Assembly (NCBI GenBank): GCA_964006375.1
Contig: OZ023267.1
Span: 87,798,906-87,862,905 of the forward strand
Reading direction: 5' to 3'
DNA from: Tillus elongatus
Taxonomy: Eukaryota; Arthropoda; Insecta; Coleoptera; Cleridae
DNA length: 64,000 nucleotides
The notes under the pieces were generated by a model, which was given only the letters and a program-made list of their open reading frames with translations, was not told the DNA's origin and did no database searches. Position 1 is the stretch's first letter, and each line of letters starts with the position of its first letter. The translations under genes were made by a program, and so were the position numbers. This document shows, one piece after another, positions 46,833-59,454 of this stretch.

Positions 46833-47820
46833 TGCCATCTACAGTGAAAAACAAAAAGTATTCTGTGGAGTCAAGGAGCCCGGAAGTGTTACGTGCTCTG
46901 TGCTGCTCGGCACGGCTGAGTTATATGTCAGGTGTCATTTCGTCTGTTACTTGTCAGTCACCTGTCACTTTTAGCTGAAAGTCGTAACGCCTTTTTCGTC
47001 CCCTTCCTGTTCTGTTCGTGTATTCGGCTTTTAACCGTCCTCCATTTTAGATGGGAAATTTTATTTGTATCGCCGTTTGTCCATTGCTCTAATTTGAGGT
47101 TTTAATGTTTCTAATCCCTACTGCACCCACATAGTGCTAGGAAACAAAAGCGACAGTCGATGAAAGTAGCCACGATGTTAGATTTCTTGTAGAGTCCAGT
47201 TGCTGTTATATGTAAAAAAACAGAACGTAAGTGTTTAGCCATTTTGTTTTATTTTCATTGAGCACCATAAGTTTAACTCAGTATTTCTCTGAAGGTTCAG
47301 CTCTGGTTGTGCAGCCTGCCTTGGCAGCTTTTTGGTCGTGTAGAGACCTTACATTGTAGCGTATCATTGCAACTTAAATCTTAATTTACACGGGTATCTG
47401 CCTGTTTTTGTGACTTTCACTGTTTGTACATTGCTGACTTGCTGCTTGTGTGTGCCTCGGCTGAGCTTTGGACATTTGATGTTTTTAACGTTTTAACTTC
47501 TTTACTTTTAGCTTTTAGCTTTGATTTGTTAGTATAATCTGTTTTGCAGAATGTTGGTTTAGACTATAGTTTGCTTTTAGACTTTGCTTGTAAGACTGTT
47601 TAGAATTCTGTAACAGCGGGTATCGTGTGATACTTGCCGACCTACCGGAAACTTTGTTTCTGACACAACCACCTTAATGTTTCAGGAAGCCCCTGATGAT
47701 GGCCAGATTTATGGGCCGAAACGCGTAGGGCTTTTACCTAATAAAATTCAGTCTGGAGTACAGCCTTGTTCTGTTCTTTTCTACCCTGGAAATATGTCTA
47801 ACCCAGACGTTGTGACGTTC
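46833..47820 (+). repeat. Penelope pseudo-LTR 4 (right edge)
   Basis: Extends 29 bases past the CCCTGGAAA sequence at which the left edge stops, into the region starting ATGTCTAACC, before meeting the target duplication. Confidence 0.9.
47687..47733 (+). ncRNA. Type I hammerhead ribozyme (Penelope)
   Basis: The same 47-nt motif as 44266-44312, offset by 3421 bp. It would define the 3' end of the copy-4 RNA. Confidence 0.88.
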
Positions 47821-47834
47821 AGGAGCTTCCATTA
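47821..47834. repeat. Target-site duplication, right copy (14 bp)
   Basis: AGGAGCTTCCATTA, identical to 34508-34521. Confidence 0.95.
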
Positions 47835-50542
47835 GCTTAGGATGGACAAATACCTTTTTTGCAGTATGATGTTTAAAAGGTACTGGTCGAAGTTTCCTTA
47901 TGTCTTCTTTCAGCTGAGATATAAGTGGTGGAACATCATAAGCTTGTGTGCTGTTGACAAAGTCGGTGGGAAGTTTAATTGATTCTCCGTAGACTATTTC
48001 AGCGGGTGTTGATCGATATTCTGGAATTATGTACGATCTGAGTCCTAGTAACACAATTGGCAATTTAGCGACCCAGTTTTCGTTCATATGAGCTTTCAAA
48101 ACCTGTTTCAGAACTCTATGCCATCTCTCGATTACACCATTTGCTGCTGGGTGGTAAGCTGTGGTCTTGATGTGGTCTGCACCTAGTGTTTTAGTGAAGT
48201 GTGTGAAAAGGTGGCAATCGAATTGTTTACCTCTGTCTGTGGTGATGTATTGCGGAACACCGAAACGAGAGATCCAGCATGATAAAATAGTGTTCGCTAC
48301 TGTTTCTGCTGTAATATCTGACAATGGAATTGCTTCGGGCCATCTAGAAAATCTGTCTATTATTGTGAACAGATAGCGTTGACCTTGTGATGGTGGTAAT
48401 GGTCCCACAATGTCAACATTTATATGCGAGAATCTTCTCATGGCTGGGGTGTATTGTCCAATGGCACTGGAAGTGTGTCTCCATATCTTGACTTTCTGGC
48501 AGGGAATGCAAGTTTTAGACCAAAGAGATACATCGCGTTTCAATTTGGGCCAACAAAATCTATCCTGTACCAGATCGACTGAAGCTGATATGCCTGGGTA
48601 AGACAAATTGTGGATAGAATCGAAAATCTTTCGGCGAAATTTGAGCGGAATGAATGGGCGAAGTTTCTTTGAAGAAGAATCGCAAATAAGATTCAATCCG
48701 TTGTCAACAGGCATGTTTTGAAATTTGTATGAGGAAGATTTAGACTGCAGAAGGTGTTTGAGTTCTTCACAAGATGACTGAGCTTGCGCAATTTCTTGGA
48801 GTGACACACTGGAAGAAAGTGAAATTGTTTCAATGCGAAAACAATAGTCTGCGGGAATGTTTGTAGGACCTGGTATGTAGCGAATGTATGTGGTAAATTG
48901 ACCTAGGAAGTATAAATATCGTAGTTGCCTTGGAGATGCTTTATCGACGCGTTTTTCAAAAGCGTATGTCAAAGGTTTGTGGTCCGTATAAATGGCGACC
49001 TTCTAGGGTATATCTAAAGTATTTAACTGCCTGATAAGCAGCTAGAAGTTCGCGATCGTAGGTGCTGTAAGATTTTTGGGCTGAAGTAAGCTTTTTAGAG
49101 TAGAAACCTAGGGGTTCTAGTGTTTGATCACGTAGTTGTTGGAGGGAAGCACCTACGGCATAATCAGAAGCATCGACATGGAGAATCAGTGGTATCGAAG
49201 AAGACGGATGAGCTATTAGTGTAGCGTTTTTTAGTGCCTCTTTCAAACGATCGAATGCTTCTCGAGTCTGAGGAGTCCACTCGATTTTACGTTTGTCGCG
49301 TTTTTTGGGATTCTGGCAGAGGTCGAATAGTGGTTGCGGAATTTCCGCAGCACGTGGAAGAGAACGACGGTAGATATTTATGATACCTAGAAATCTTCTG
49401 AGTTTTTCAATGGTATCGGGAAGAGGTAGGTCGGTAATAGCTTTGATGCGTTCAGGAAGTGGAAATAATCCAGATTTATTTACACGAAAATCTAAAAATG
49501 AAATTTCGGCCACTCCGAATTCACATTTAGATGAATTGATACGGATGCCGTTGTCTTGAAGTGTCTGAAAAAGTTTTGCTAGATGCTCTTGATGTTCTTT
49601 TTCAGAGGCTGATGCAACGAGAATATCGTCAAGATAGGAGTAGGCAAAGTCAAGATGTCTTAAAATTGAATGTAAATATCTTTGAAATGTTTGTGCTGAA
49701 TTACGAAGGCCAAATGGGGTTTTAACAAATTCGAATAACATAAGTGGAGTTATGACTGCTGTTTTGGGAATATCTTGAGGTGCTACTGGGATGTGATGGA
49801 AAGCGCGAATGATATCCAATTTTGAAAAAAATATGTTTGCCTTCTAACTGGGCATTAAAATCCTGCAAATTTGGAATGGGATATTTGTCTGGGATTCTTT
49901 TAGCGTTTAGTGCTCGGTAATCCCCACATGGTCTCCATGAGCCATCCTTTTTTTGCACCATGTGGAGGGGGCTTGACCATGGACTTTTGGAGGGTCTACA
50001 AATTCCCAAGTTTATCATGCGCTGGAATTCTAGCTTTGCTTGAGCTAGATTTTCGGGGGGCAATCTTCTAGCTTTTGCAGTGACAGGTGGTCCTTCCGTA
50101 CTTATAGTATGGAAGAACTCAACCTCTGGAAGGTTGCTAGAAGAAGTTTCCTTAAAAGGGTCAGGAAATTGTTGTAGCAATTTGAAGTACTGGTGTATCG
50201 GGTCTACGAGATGAAATTTAGAATTAATTCCTGGTGGTGGGTTAGCACCGGTCTTAGGGAGGTTCGTCTTTGTATCGATTAAACGTGTATGTTTCATATC
50301 CACAAGTAAAGCAAACTCTGCTAGAAAATCAGCGCCTATAATTGGTTGCTTGATATCGGCAAGTGTGAAGGGCCAGCAGACCTACGGCGTAAACCTAGAT
50401 CAAAATCTAATAGTTGTTCGCCATAGGTATGAATAGGGGTCCCCTTTGCAGCATACAAGGTACGTTTCGATTGAAATTTCCGTTGGTCGTGAGTGGGTGG
50501 AATAACTGAAATATCCGCTCCAGAGTCGATTAGAAATTTCAT
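47821..50542 (-). pseudogene. Gypsy G1 pol (protease-RT-RNase H-integrase), 5' piece
   Basis: The order is protease (IDSGADISVIPP near 50520), RT, RNase H and integrase. Breaks: a 1-bp loss near 50380 ends the protease frame; an extra T in a T7 run (49826-49832) shifts RT; a frame break near 48990-49010 separates RNase H from the TDHKP region and integrase. RT keeps YLDD. The integrase has catalytic Asp/Asp/Glu (HINVD, TTDRG, NGVIERW), but zinc-finger HNLSH is HNLSY here. The frame then runs into Penelope sequence. No functional polyprotein is possible. Confidence 0.92.
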
Positions 50543-50619
50543 ATTGGAGCGTCTATCAAAAATAAAAAGGCGGCGTGTTAGGTGGCTCTCGTCTCCTGCC
50601 GCGTGGAGGGAGTGCTTTA

Positions 50620-51384
50620 TTAGTTTTCAGACACATGTTTTGCTTTAAAATTGCAAGGTTGGATGCAACGTTTGGCCTTGTTGCCAAATCGTCCATGATA
50701 CCAACACGTGGAGGTTGAGGAATTTGTGGATATGGAATTTCGAGAAAGCTTGGGTCTTTGTCGGGAGGTAGATCGGGAACGCGTTCGCAATTCGTTGACT
50801 GATGCTGTTAGCGTCTCTAACTGCGCTTCTAACTTGGCTAGCTTGTCGGGCTCGCGTGACTGAATTTCAGCCACGTTGTATTTATCTCCGGAATATTCCA
50901 CGATTTTGTTTGCTATAACCGACAAATTTTCTAGAGAATCGTTGCTCGAAGCCAAAATTGAACGTACGTTGACTGGTAAACGTTATAGAAATAAAGTTTT
51001 AAGGAAATCCTCTTTAATCTGACTACCGGCTAAAAACTTCATTTCGCGTAAAAGTTGCGATGGTTTACTGTCGCCTAATTCTAATTCTGTAAAAAGTTTA
51101 TTAATTTTGCGACTTTCGGACTCTTCAAATTCTAATAAAAGACGTTTCATTAGATCTGAATAGGGGGTTGATGATAATTGTTGGGTTAAAAAATCTGAAA
51201 TTGACTCTGCGATATCAGGATCGAGTATAGCGAGTACATGACTAAATTTTGTCTTTTCAGAACTGATCTGCGATATATCGAACTGGGCGTCAACCTGCAT
51301 TTGCCAGATTTTACGTCTCCATATAGGAGGTAATTTTATTGCAACCCTGGCCATGATATTGCTGCTTGAAGAAACTTCGGCCAT
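50620..51384 (-). pseudogene. Gypsy G1 gag, with shared stop codon
   Basis: It starts MAEVSSSSNIMARVAIKLPP and ends after a Cys-rich CWYH...CIQPC segment. A TAA at 50983-50985 replaces the Gln codon seen in G4, splitting the frame after FLKTLFL. Relative to G4 two residues are also missing after WRR (6-bp deletion). Gag would form the particle core. The stop is identical in G2 and G3. Confidence 0.92.
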
Positions 51385-51516
51385 TGTGAAAAAATCAGAT
51401 AATTTTTAAATTAGAAAGGACTGACCTGTTTAGATATTCGTTTCCTGTAGGCACGAGCACGTGCTTGGAAGTTAGGCGACGTCGGCTGGAACATCAGGCT
51501 CGGCATCTTCGGTCTA

Positions 51517-51532
51517 CGGCACGGGGTCACCA
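51517..51532 (-). other. Primer-binding site of G1 (tRNA-Trp-like)
   Basis: The minus strand reads TGGTGACCCCGTGCCG. Its first 11 bases match the complement of the tRNA-Trp 3' end; the remainder does not. It lies seven bases from the LTR end. The same site occurs at 55934-55949 in G2 and 60352-60367 in G3. Confidence 0.65.
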
Positions 51533-51539
51533 ATATGGA

Positions 51540-51888
51540 TGTTAATTGCACTTGTTGATATTACCTGGGATGGTGATAGTGAATCCATAGGTAAACACTT
51601 GCTATAATTTATTATTTCACTAACTGAATAAACTATATGATACATTTAACTATAATACAATAACAACAGTACATGAGTACATAGCAGATGACTGACCGAG
51701 CGTGGAGGACGTGTGTTCACTGTAGCGGTTGGTAGAGAAGAGAGAGATCGCTCTGGTGTTTCTTCGTTGCTGTAGATCTTGACAGCTGGCTGTCGCAGAA
51801 CATAACGTTACGTTTAACTGTGAAGAGTATTTATGCAGAAACACAGAGTAGTGTTGACGGAAACACTGCGGTCGGAACCACCGCCACA
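51540..51888 (-). repeat. Gypsy LTR-b, shared by G1 and G2
   Basis: 349 bp. It serves as 5' LTR of G1 and 3' LTR of G2. The polypurine tract GAGAGGGGAGTA precedes it on the minus strand. Confidence 0.95.
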
Positions 51889-51913
51889 TACTCCCCTCTC
51901 AGTGGCAACGCTA

Positions 51914-54900
51914 TTAGTTCAAGTATCTTCGTAGAAATCGAACTATACGTCCATGGCGTGTAGTTTGAACGGGAACGGGAACTTCACTGTCACTTTCAGT
52001 TTCACTAGGTGTTGGACTTTCACTTTCAGTTTCACTAGGATGTCTCTGAGGCTGAAAAGTTGTCTGTTCGTTATCGCAAAGAATGAATGCGGGTTTAAGA
52101 CGGTAAACAGAAATTGTCTCTTCTCCGTGTGATTTCTTGATTTTGAAGACTTTGTCAGTTCGGGATAACACTCCAAAGGGGCCGTCATAAACTGGTTCTA
52201 GGGTTTTTCGCGGAATATCAATGCGAACAAAAACAAAAGGAGCTTCCATTAGCTTAGGATGGACAAATACCTTTTTTGCAGTATGATGTTTAAAAGGTAC
52301 TGGTCGAAGTTTCCTTATGTCTTCTTTCAGCTGAGATATAAGTGGTGGAACATCATGAGCTTGTGTGCTGTTGACAAAGTCGGTGGGAAGTTTGATTGAT
52401 TCTCCGTAGACTATTTCAGCGGGTGTTGATCGATATTCTGGAATTATGTACGATCTGAGTCCTAGTAACACAATTGGCAATTTAGCGACCCAGTTTTCGT
52501 CCATATGAGCTTTCAAAACCTGTTTCAGAACTCTATGCCATCTCTCGATTACACCATTTGCTGCTGGGTGGTAAGCTGTGGTCTTGATGTGGTCTGCACC
52601 TAGTGTTTTAGTGAAGTGTGTGAAAAGGTGGCAATCGAATTGTTTACCTCTGTCTGTGGTGATGTATTGCGGAACACCGAAACGAGAGATCCAGCATGAT
52701 AAAATAGTGTTCGCTACTGTTTCTGCTGTAATATCTGACAATGGAATTGCTTCGGGCCATCTAGAAAATCTGTCTATTATTGTTAACAGATAGCGTTGAC
52801 CTTGTGATGGTGGTAATGGTCCCACAATGTCAACATTTATATGCGAGAATCTTCTCATGGCTGGGGTGTATTGTCCAATGGCACTGGAAGTGTGTCTCCA
52901 TATCTTGACTTTCTGGCAGGGAATGCAAGTTTTAGACAAAAGAGATACATCGCGTTTCAATTTGGGCCAACAAAATCTATCCTGTACCAGATCGACTGAA
53001 GCTGATATGCCTGGGTGAGACAAATTGTGGATAGAATCGAAAATCTTTCGGCGAAATTTGAGCGGAATGAATGGGCGAAGTTTCTTTGAAGAAGAATCGC
53101 AAATAAGATTCAATCCGTTGTCAACAGGCATGTTTTGAAATTTGTATGAGTAAGATTTAGACTGCAGAAGGTGTTTGAGTTCTTCACAAGATGACTGAGC
53201 TTGCGCAATTTCTTGGAGTGACACACTGGAAGAAAGTGAAATTGTTTCAATGCGAAAACAATAGTCTGCGGGAATGTTTGTAGGACCTGGTATGTAGCGA
53301 ATGTATGTGGTAAATTGACCTAGGAAGTCTAAATATCGTAGTTGCCTTGGAGATGCTTTATCGACGCGTTGTTTAAAAGCGTATGTCAAAGGTTTGTGGT
53401 CCGTATAAATGGCGACCTTCTAGGGTATATCTAAAGTATTTAACTGCCTGATAAGCAGCTAGAAGTTCGCGATCGTAGGTGCTGTAAGATTTTTGGGCTG
53501 AAGTAAGCTTTTTAGAGTAGAAACCTAGGGGTTCTAGTGTTTGATCACGTAGTTGTTGGAGGGAAGCACCTACGGCATAATCAGAAGCATCGACATGGAG
53601 AATCAGTGGTATCGAAGAAGACGGATGAGCTATTAGTGTAGCGTTTTTTAGTGCCTCTTTCAAACGATCGAATGCTTCTCGAGTCTGAGGAGTCCACTCG
53701 ATTTTACGTTTGTCGCGTTTTTTGGGATTCTGGCAGAGGTCGAATAGTGGTTGCGGAATTTCCGCAGCACGTGGAAGAGAACGACGGTAGAAATTTATGA
53801 TACCTAGAAATCTTCTGAGTTTTTCAATGGTATCGGGAAGAGGTAGGTCGGTAATAGCTTTGATGCGTTCAGGAAGTGGAAATAATCCAGATTTATTTAC
53901 ACGAAAATCTAAAAATGAAATTTCGGCCACTCCGAATTCACATTTAGATGAATTGATACGGATGCCGTTGTCTTGAAGTGTCTGAAAAAGTTTTGCTAGA
54001 TGCTCTTGATGTTCTTTTTCAGAGGCTGATGCAACGAGAATATCGTCAAGATAGGAGTAGGCAAAGTCAAGATGTCTTAAAATTGAATGTAAATATCTTT
54101 GAAATGTTTGTGCTGAATTACGAAGGCCAAATGGGGTTTTAACAAATTCGAATAACATAAGTGGAGTTATGACTGCTGTTTTGGGAATATCTTGAGGTGC
54201 TACTGGGATGTGATGGAAAGCGCGAATGATATCCAATTTTGAAAAAAATATGTTTGCCTTCTAACTGGGCATTAAAATCCTGCAAATTTGGAATGGGATA
54301 TTTGTCTGGGATTGTTTTAGCGTTTAGTGCTCGGTAATCCCCACATGGTCTCCATGAGCCATCCTTTTTTTGCACCATGTGGAGGGGGCTTGACCATGGA
54401 CTTTTGGAGGGTCTACAAATTCCCAAGTTTATCATGCGCTGGAATTCTAGCTTTGCTTGAGCTAGATTTTCGGGGGGCAATCTTCTAGCTTTTGCAGTGA
54501 CAGGTGGTCCTTCCGTACTTATAGTATGGAAGAACTCAACCTCTGGAAGGTTGCTAGAAGGAGTTTCCTTAAAAGGGTCAGGAAATTGTTGTAGCAATTT
54601 GAAGTACTGGTGTATCGGGTCTACGAGATGAAATTTAGAATTAATTCCTGGTGGTGGGTTAGCACCGGTCTTAGGGAGGTTCGTCTTTGTATCGATTAAA
54701 CGTGTATGTTTCATATCCACAAGTAAAGCAAACTCTGCTAGAAAATCAGCGCCTATAATTGGTTGCTTGATATCGGCAAGTGTGAAGGGCCAGCAGACCT
54801 ACGGCGTAAACCTAGATCAAAATCTAATAGTTGTTCGCCATAGGTATGAATAGGGGTCCCCTTTGCAGCATACAAGGTACGTTTCGATTGAAATTTCCGT

Positions 54901-54959
54901 TGGTCGTGAGTGGGTGGAATAACTGAAATATCCGCTCCAGAGTCGATTAGAAATTTCAT
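51914..54959 (-). pseudogene. Gypsy G2 pol
   Basis: The layout is protease-RT-RNase H-integrase. The protease frame is cut by the same 1-bp loss as G1 (near 54797). The RT is shifted by the T7 run (54242-54248), and RNase H and integrase are separated by the break near 53410. The RT keeps YSYLDDILV. The last frame (491 codons, 51914-53389) holds a whole integrase: zinc residues His121, His125, Cys155, Cys158; catalytic Asp187, Asp246, Glu282; and an acidic tail with two PSETESxS repeats. Confidence 0.92.
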
Positions 54960-55036
54960 ATTGGAGCGTCTATCAAAAATAAAAAGGCGGCGTGTTAGGT
55001 GGCTCTCGTCTCCTGCCGCGTGGAGGGAGTGCCTTA

Positions 55037-55801
55037 TTAGTTTTCAGACACATGTTTTGCTTCAAAATTGCAAGGTTGGATGCAACGTTTGGCCTTGTTG
55101 CCAAATCGTCCATGATACCAACACGTGGAGGTTGAGGAATTTGTGGATATGGAATTTCGAGAAAGCTTGGGTCTTTGTCGGGAGGTAGATCGGGAACGCG
55201 TTCGCAATTCGTTGACTGATGCTGTTAGCGTCTCTAACTGCGCTTCTAACTTGGCTAGCTTGTCGGGCTCGCGTGACTGAATTTCAGCCACGTTGTATTT
55301 ATCTCCGGAATATTCCACGATTTTGTCTGCTATAACCGACAAATTTTCTAGAGAATCGTTGCTCGAAGCCAAAATTGAACGTACGTTGACTGGTAAACGT
55401 TATAGAAATAAAGTTTTAAGGAAATCCTCTTTAATCTGACTACCGGCTAAAAACTTCATTTCGCGTAAAAGTTGCGATGGTTTACTGTCGCCTAATTCTA
55501 ATTCTGTAAAAAGTTTATTAATTTTGCGACTTTCGGACTCTTCAAATTCTAATAAAAGACGTTTCATTAGATCTGAATAGGGGGTTGATGATAATTGTTG
55601 GGTTAAAAAATCTGAAATTGACTCTGCGATATCAGGATCGAGTATAGCGAGTACATGACTAAATTTTGTCTTTTCAGAACTGATCTGCGATATATCGAAC
55701 TGGGCGTCAACCTGCATTTGCCAGATTTTACGTCTCCATATAGGAGGTAATTTTATTGCAACCCTGGCCATGATATTGCTGCTTGAAGAAACTTCGGCCA
55801 T
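55037..55801 (-). pseudogene. Gypsy G2 gag, with shared stop codon
   Basis: Same structure as G1 gag. The TAA at 55400-55402 splits it after FLKTLFL, and the second part begins SNDSLENLSV and ends in the CWYH...CIQPC motif. Confidence 0.92.
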
Positions 55802-55956
55802 TGTGAAAAAATCAGATAATTTTTAAATTAGAAAGGACTGACCTGTTTAGATATTCGTTTCCTGTAGGCACGAGCACGTGCTTGGAAGTTAGGCGACGTC
55901 GGCTGGAACATCAGGCTCGGCATCTTCGGTTTACGGCACGGGGTCACCAATATGGA

Positions 55957-56305
55957 TGTTAATTGCACTTGTTGATATTACCTGGGATGGTGATAGTGAA
56001 TCCATAGGTAAACACTTGCTATAATTTATTATTTCACTAACTGAATAAACTATATGATACATTTAACTATAATACAATAACAACAGTACATGAGTACATA
56101 GCAGATGACTGACCGAGCGTGGAGGACGTGTGTTCACTGTAGCGGTTGGTAGAGAAGAGAGAGATCGCTCTGGTGTTTCTTCGTTGCTGTAGGTCTTGAC
56201 AGCTGGCTGTCGCAGAACATAACGTAACGTTTAACTGTCAAGAGTATTTATGCAGAAACACAGAGTAGTGTTGACGGAAACACTGCGGTCGGAACCACCG
56301 CCACA
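55957..56305 (-). repeat. Gypsy LTR-c, shared by G2 and G3
   Basis: 349 bp with the same ends as the other LTRs; 5' LTR of G2 and 3' LTR of G3. Confidence 0.95.
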
Positions 56306-56330
56306 TACTCCCCTCTCAGTGGCAACGCTA

Positions 56331-59300
56331 TTAGTTCAAGTATCTTCGTAGAAATCGAACTATACGTCCATGGCGTGTAGTTTGAACGGGAACGGGAACT
56401 TCACTGTCACTTTCAGTTTCACTAGGTGTTGGACTTTCACTTTCAGTTTCACTAGGATGTCTCTGAGGCTGAAAAGTTGTCTGTTCGTTATCACAAAGAA
56501 TGAATGCGGGTTTAAGACGGTAAAGAGAAATTGTCTCTTCTCCGTGTGATTTCTTGATTTTGAAGACTTTGTCAGTTCGGGATAACACTTCAAAGGGGCC
56601 GTCATAAACTGGTTCTAGGGTTTTTCGCGGAATATCAATGCGAACAAAAACAAAAGGAGCTTCCATTAGCTTAGGATGGACAAATACCTTTTTTGCAGTA
56701 TGATGTTTAAAAGGTACTGGTCGAAGTTTCCTTATGTCTTCTTTCAGCTGAGATATAAGTGGTGGAACATCATGAGCTTGTGTGCTGTTGACAAAGTCGG
56801 TGGGAAGTTTGATTGATTCTCCGTAGACTATTTCAGCGGGTGTTGATCGATATTCTGGAATTATGTACGATCTGAGTCCTAGTAACACAATTGGCAATTT
56901 AGCGACCCAGTTTTCGTCCATATGAGCTTTCAAAACCTGTTTCAGAACTCTATGCCATCTCTCGATTACACCATTTGCTGCTGGGTGGTAAGCTGTGGTC
57001 TTGATGTGGTCTGCACCTAGTGTTTTAGTGAAGTGTGTGAAAAGGTGGCAATCGAATTGTTTACCTCTGTCTGTGGTGATGTATTGCGGAACACCGAAAC
57101 GAGAGATCCAGCATGATAAAATAGTGTTCGCTACTGTTTCTGCTGTAATATCTGACAATGGAATTGCTTCGGGCCATCTAGAAAATCTGTCTATTATTGT
57201 GAACAGATAGCGTTGACCTTGTGATGGTGGTAATGGTCCCACAATGTCAACATTTATATGCGAGAATTTTCTCATGGCTGGGGTGTATTGTCCAATGGCA
57301 CTGGAAGTGTGTCTCCATATCTTGACTTTCTGGCAGGGAATGCAAGTTTTAGACAAAAGAGATACATCGCGTTTCAATTTGGGCCAACAAAATCTATCCT
57401 GTACCAGATCGACTGAAGCTGATATGCCTGGGTGAGACAAATTGTGGATAGAATCGAAAATCTTTCGGCGAAATTTGAGCGGAATGAATGGGCGAAGTTT
57501 CTTTGAAGAAGAATCGCAAATAAGATTCAATCCGTTGTCAACAGGCATGTTTTGAAATTTGTATGAGTAAGATTTAGACTGCAGAAGGTGTTTGAGTTCT
57601 TCACAAGATGACTGAGCTTGCGCAATTTCTTGGAGTGACACACTGGAAGAAAGTGAAATTGTTTCAATGCGAAAACAATAGTCTGCGGGAATGTTTGTAG
57701 GACCTGGTATGTAGCGAATGTATGTGGTAAATTGACCTAGGAAGTCTAAATATCGTAGTTGCCTTGGAGATGCTTTATCGACGCGTTGTTTAAAAGCGTA
57801 TGTCAAAGGTTTGTGGTCCGTATAAATGGCGACCTTCTAGGGTATATCTAAAGTATTTAACTGCCTGATAAGCAGCTAGAAGTTCGCGATCGTAGGTGCT
57901 GTAAGATTTTTGGGCTGAAGTAAGCTTTTTAGAGTAGAAACCTAGGGGTTCTAGTGTTTGATCACGTAGTTGTTGGAGGGAAGCACCTACGGCATAATCA
58001 GAAGCATCGACATGGAGAATCAGTGGTATCGAAGAAGACGGATGAGCTATTAGTGTAGCGTTTTTTAGTGCCTCTTTCAAACGATCGAATGCTTCTCGAG
58101 TCTGAGGAGTCCACTCGATCTTACGTTTGTCGCGTTTTTTGGGATTCTGGCAGAGGTCGAATAGTGGTTGCGGAATTTCCGCAGCACATGGAAGAGAACG
58201 ACGGTAGAAATTTATGATACCTAGAAATCTTCTGAGTTTTTCAATGGTATCGGGAAGAGGTAGGTCGGTAATAGCTTTGATGCGTTCAGGAAGTGGAAAT
58301 AATCCAGATTTATTTACACGAAAATCTAAAAATGAAATTTCGGCCACTCCGAATTCACATTTAGATGAATTGATACGGATGCCGTTGTCTTGAAGTGTCT
58401 AAAAAAGTTTTGCTAGATGCTCTTGATGTTCTTTTTCAGAGGCTGATGCAACGAGAATATCGTCAAGATAGGAGTGGGCAAAGTCAAGATGTCTTAAAAT
58501 TGAATGTAAATATCTTTGAAATGTTTGTGCTGAATTACGAAGGCCAAATGGGGTTTTAACAAATTCGAATAACATAAATGGAGTTATGACTGCTGTTTTG
58601 GGAATATCTTGAGGTGCTACTGGGATGTGATGGAAAGCGCGAATGATATCCAATTTTGAAAAAAATATGTTTGCCTTCTAACTGGGCATTAAAATCCTGC
58701 AAATTTGGAATGGGATATTTGCCTGGGATTGTTTTAGCGTTTAGTGCTCGGTAATCCCCACATGGTCTCCATGAGCCATCCTTTTTTTGCACCATGTGGA
58801 GGGGGCTTGACCATGGACTTTTGGAGGGTCTACAAATTCCCAAGTTTATCATGCGCTGGAATTTTAGCTTTGCTTGAGCTAGATTTTCGGGGGGCAATCT
58901 TCTAGCTTTTGCAGTGACAGGTGGTCCTTCCGTACTTATAGTATGGAAGAACTCAACCTCTGGAAGGTTGCTAGAAGAAGTTTCCTTAAAAGGGTCAGGA
59001 AATTGTTGTAGCAATTTGAAGTACTGGTGTATCGGGTCTACGAGATGAAATTTAGAATTAATTCCTGGTGGTGGGTTAGCACCGGTCTTAGGGAGGTTTG
59101 TCTTTGTATCGATTAAACGTGTATGTTTCATATCCACAAGTAAAGCAAACTCTGCTAGAAAATCAGCGCCTATAATTGGTTGCTTGATATCGGCAAGTGT
59201 GAAGGGCCAGCAGAACCTACGGCGTAAACCTAGATCAAAATCTAATAGTTGTTCGCCATAGGTATGAATAGAGGTCCCCTTTGCAGCATACAAGGTACGT

Positions 59301-59377
59301 TTCGATTGAAATTTCCGTTGGTCGTGAGTGGGTGGAATAACTGAAATATCCGCTCCAGAGTCGATTAGAAATTTCAT
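56331..59377 (-). pseudogene. Gypsy G3 pol
   Basis: The protease frame continues through [20 protein letters not shown] into RT, because the base missing in G1 and G2 is present. It is then broken by the shared T7 run (58659-58665). A private Gln to stop change lies at 58399-58401, inside RT after the YLDD motif, and the shared break follows near 57825. The integrase frame (491 codons, 56331-57806) is whole, with the zinc finger and Asp/Asp/Glu residues. It is closest to the state before protease damage but is not functional. Confidence 0.92.
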
Positions 59378-59454
59378 ATTGGAGCGTCTATCAAAAATAA
59401 AAAGGCGGCGTGTTAGGTGGCTCTCGTCTCCTGCCGCGTGGAGGGAGTGCTTTA

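Larger units (their letters stand above)
34522..47820. mobile_element. Penelope-like element insertion: four copies, inverted tandem array
   Basis: 13.3 kb between the 14-bp duplications. Copies 1 and 2 are on the minus strand and copies 3 and 4 on the plus strand, meeting head-to-head at about 41306-41418. The outermost copies are complete and the inner two are 5'-truncated. Each outer edge is a pseudo-LTR ending near the CCCTGGAAA sequence, so both edges are the same kind of element end. Pseudo-LTRs contain hammerhead motifs, and the ORFs encode RT plus GIY-YIG endonuclease, the defining set of canonical Penelope elements. Confidence 0.95.
33810..51888 (-). mobile_element. Gypsy copy G1, split by Penelope-like insertion
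   Basis: A Ty3/Gypsy element on the minus strand. Its 5' LTR is 51540-51888, shared with G2, and its 3' LTR is 33810-34158. The internal region is interrupted at the integrase tail by 34522-47820 with a 14-bp duplication. It carries the lesions shared with G2 and G3, plus His125 to Tyr in the integrase zinc finger and a broken polypurine tract. Confidence 0.93.
51540..56305 (-). mobile_element. Gypsy copy G2 of the tandem array
   Basis: LTR-c (55957-56305), internal region, LTR-b (51540-51888). It is nearly identical to G1 and G3 at a constant offset of 4417 bp. It is uninterrupted by other elements but carries the shared inactivating lesions. Confidence 0.95.
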
